From ZCTH02-B3 sp036563895 (GTDB lineage Bacteria; Bacillota; Bacilli; Paenibacillales; Paenibacillaceae), in assembly GCA_036563895.1 (NCBI GenBank), contig DATCLN010000014.1:1-24521 (forward strand): 24,521 nt of DNA, in the 5' to 3' direction. Shown in pieces: positions 23,074 to 24,521 of the stretch. The position numbers were made by a program, and so were the translations under genes. The notes beneath the pieces were generated by a model, which had not been told where the DNA came from, searched no databases, and was given only the letters and a program-made list of their open reading frames with translations. Each line of letters opens with the position of its first letter. The stretch's first letter is position 1.

Positions 23074-23421
23074 ATGTCCAACAACTTTACGGTGAAAAAA
23101 GCGAACTGGGACCAGCTCCCGCTCGAATATGTCCGCGAAGGCGTCACGCGGAAGGTGTTTTCCGGGGAAAAGGCGACCGTCTGCATCAACTACCTGAAAC
23201 CCGGACACGAACCGAAGCCGCACTCCCATCCGCACGAGCAAATCGTATACATCATGTCGGGGACCTGCAACTTCCACGTCGGCGACGAAGTCGTGCCCAT
23301 GGGCCCGGGCGACGTGTTGGTGATTCCCGGCGACGTGGTCCATTACGCGGAAGTGACCGGAACCGAAACGGTGGTCAACCTTGACGTCTTCAGCCCCGCC
23401 AGAAAAGAATACGGCGGTTGA
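23074..23421 (+). CDS. Small cupin-domain protein
   Basis: This 115-aa single-domain beta-barrel carries both cupin motifs: PHSHPHEQIVYIMSG (metal-binding His/Glu set) and GDVLVIPGDVVHYAEV (second His). Small cupins of this type act as isomerases, dioxygenases or simple sugar-acid binding proteins, and the sequence does not decide between these. The start at 23074 has GGAGG nine bases upstream; the ATG at 23065 is too close to it. It overlaps no gene and ends 12 bp before the aldolase, so the two are probably translated from one message. Confidence 0.88.
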   Translation: MSNNFTVKKANWDQLPLEYVREGVTRKVFSGEKATVCINYLKPGHEPKPHSHPHEQIVYIMSGTCNFHVGDEVVPMGPGDVLVIPGDVVHYAEVTGTETVVNLDVFSPARKEYGG

Positions 23422-23433
23422 GGGGGGCGCCAG

Positions 23434-24213
23434 GTGCTGTATTCCGAGTTCAGGCAGAAGCTCGAATCCGGAACGCCCCTCATCGGAACGTTCGTCAAGG
23501 TGGCCGCCCCCGAACTGGTCGAACAGCTCGGGTTTCTCGGTTTCGATTTCGTCATACTGGATATGGAACACGGGCCCCTGAGCATCGCCCAGGTGGCGGA
23601 ACTGGTCCGCGCCGCGGACACGGCGGGGCTGCCGACGATCGTGCGGGTGGCGGAAAACCGCCACTCGCTCATTCAGAGCGCCCTGGACTGCGGCGCCAGC
23701 GGGGTTCAGGTGCCGCACATCGAGTCGGCCAAGGAGCTGCGGGAAGCCGTCTCCGCGGCCCGGTATCATCCGGTCGGATCAAGAGGCGTGTCGTTTTCCC
23801 ACCGTGCGGCCCGGTACGGCATGGTCGACAAGTCGGGGTATCTTGCCGCGTCGAACCGGGACGCGGTGGTGATCGCCCAGGTGGAGACGGTCCGGGGGAT
23901 CGGGGCCTTGCCGGAGATCCTGCAGGAGACGGGAGCCGACGGCTTCTTCATCGGCGTCGCCGATCTGTCGCAAAGCCTGGGATATCCCGGCCAGCTCGGC
24001 CATCCCGAAGTCCGGGCCGCCATGGAAGCGGCTTTCGCCAGCATCCGGCAGGCCGGGCGCATCGCGGGAACGTTCGTCGCTTCCGCGGAAGAAGGCCTGG
24101 AAATGGTCCGGAAAGGCGCCACCTACGTGGTCGTCGCTTCCGAGCAGTCGTTTCTGGCCAAGGGCGCCGTCGCCGAGCTGAAACAATGGCGTGCCGCCCT
24201 TGCGCAAACGTGA
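23434..24213 (+). CDS. HpcH/HpaI family 2-oxo-acid aldolase
   Basis: This class II (metal-dependent) aldolase cleaves 4-hydroxy-2-oxo acids to pyruvate plus an aldehyde or oxo acid. The 259-aa protein shows the family core GTFVKVAAPELVEQLGFLGF, VILDMEHGP (catalytic His), IVRVAEN, GVQVPHIES, the metal ligand Glu in AQVETVRGI, Asp in GVADLSQSLG, and PGQLGHPEV. The start is GTG at 23434 after GGGGGGCG. It closes the cluster, and its product would enter central metabolism. Possible alternatives in this family are 2-keto-3-deoxy-rhamnonate aldolase and 4-hydroxy-2-oxoheptanedioate aldolase. Confidence 0.93.
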   Translation: MLYSEFRQKLESGTPLIGTFVKVAAPELVEQLGFLGFDFVILDMEHGPLSIAQVAELVRAADTAGLPTIVRVAENRHSLIQSALDCGASGVQVPHIESAKELREAVSAARYHPVGSRGVSFSHRAARYGMVDKSGYLAASNRDAVVIAQVETVRGIGALPEILQETGADGFFIGVADLSQSLGYPGQLGHPEVRAAMEAAFASIRQAGRIAGTFVASAEEGLEMVRKGATYVVVASEQSFLAKGAVAELKQWRAALAQT

Positions 24214-24215
24214 CC

Positions 24216-24341
24216 GGCTTGGGCCTGCAAGGCCGTAAACCGCTTGGGCGGTGCCTGCGCACAGAGGCGGTCTGTTTGGGCCCACACGACTGTGAAACAG
24301 GCGGAAGTCCAGCGGTAAGATGTCAAGTCCCTGATTCGTGA
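24216..24341 (+). mobile_element. Probable 3' tail of an IS200/IS605-type TnpB gene
   Basis: After the aldolase stop, the + strand holds an open frame with LRTEAV, DCETGG and a terminal CQVPDS followed by a stop. This resembles the variable C-terminal tails of Firmicutes TnpB proteins. The DNA is rich in short hairpins (CCGC/GCGG at 24239-24250; CTGTTT/AAACAG near 24270-24300), as expected where the TnpB 3' end doubles as guide-RNA scaffold. No catalytic TnpB residues are present, so this could only be a solitary right end. The match is from memory of tail patterns and is uncertain. Confidence 0.35.
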
Positions 24342-24521
24342 AAATTGGAAATTTTTTTGGCCTTAAAGCGCTCGAGTCAGGTAAATTGGCAACACCAAAC
24401 TAAACCCAGTCGAAAATCAGATGATTTCCAGATTTTAACTGGGAATTTGTTGAAGGATTTGGCAAAGGAGGCGTTACCCCTTCGCGTGATTCACCTTCCT
24501 TCGAGGCGTGTAGAGTTGGTC
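24342..24521. other. Unassigned AT-rich window end
   Basis: It contains an imperfect inverted repeat, CCCAGT-cg-AAAATC (24405-24418) with GATTTT-a-ACTGGG (24431-24443). It also has an AAAGGAGG ribosome-site-like string (24464-24471) and an open + frame without a start that runs off the window (ending PSRRVELV). A transposase gene or element end may begin here, but I cannot identify one. Confidence 0.3.

Noticed and set aside
24464..24488. New gene start (AAAGGAGG then GTG at 24486)
   Set aside because: The spacing is 14 bases, too long, and the frame is cut by the window end after a few codons.

Overview
The window looks like a GC-rich Firmicutes chromosome, most likely a Paenibacillaceae or similar spore-former. 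The reasons are the Bacillus-type Shine-Dalgarno sequences, frequent GTG/TTG starts, LacI/AraC/GH42 sugar-utilisation remnants, a Cache-type chemoreceptor, and AT-rich intergenic islands in otherwise GC-rich DNA. This assignment is inference from gene style only.

Left part (1-10.9 kb). The window opens with the 3' end of a bacterial group II intron (domains V and VI). It lies 20 bp past the stop of a leftward isocitrate lyase gene, aceA, which is preceded by a small CxxCxGxG protein gene. To the right are a heptad-repeat coiled-coil protein, a complete methyl-accepting chemotaxis protein, a fructose-6-phosphate aldolase/transaldolase-like protein, a DUF2461 protein, and a leftward AraC-LacI regulator pair. 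Between these lie at least five broken genes: a secreted protein, a GyrI-like protein, an MFS transporter N-terminus, a frameshifted chemoreceptor C-terminus and a frameshifted GH42 beta-galactosidase C-terminus. This is a decaying accessory zone that has probably lost a sugar-utilisation locus and kept its regulators.

Middle part (10.98-14.6 kb). A leftward YhgE/DUF3533-type membrane protein diverges from a TetR regulator, with a near-ideal palindromic operator between them. A membrane-anchored metallophosphoesterase follows, then a DUF2178-like membrane protein paired with a small XRE regulator and closed by a strong terminator.

Right part (14.8-24.2 kb). Ten collinear + strand genes form what looks like one catabolic cluster: two DUF6282-type TIM-barrel metal hydrolases flanking a PreA/dihydroorotate-dehydrogenase-like flavoprotein with two 4Fe-4S motifs, a D-2-hydroxyacid dehydrogenase, a complete tripartite tricarboxylate transporter (TctC, TctB, TctA), a GntR/FCD regulator, a small cupin and an HpcH/HpaI aldolase. 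The logic fits import of a carboxylate, reduction and hydrolysis of an unsaturated or cyclic intermediate, redox at a 2-hydroxy/2-oxo acid, and retro-aldol cleavage to pyruvate or a similar product. The combination matches no pathway I can name and is the best candidate for an undescribed system. The window ends in about 300 bp that resemble the tail of an IS200/IS605-type TnpB gene plus an unidentified AT-rich stretch.
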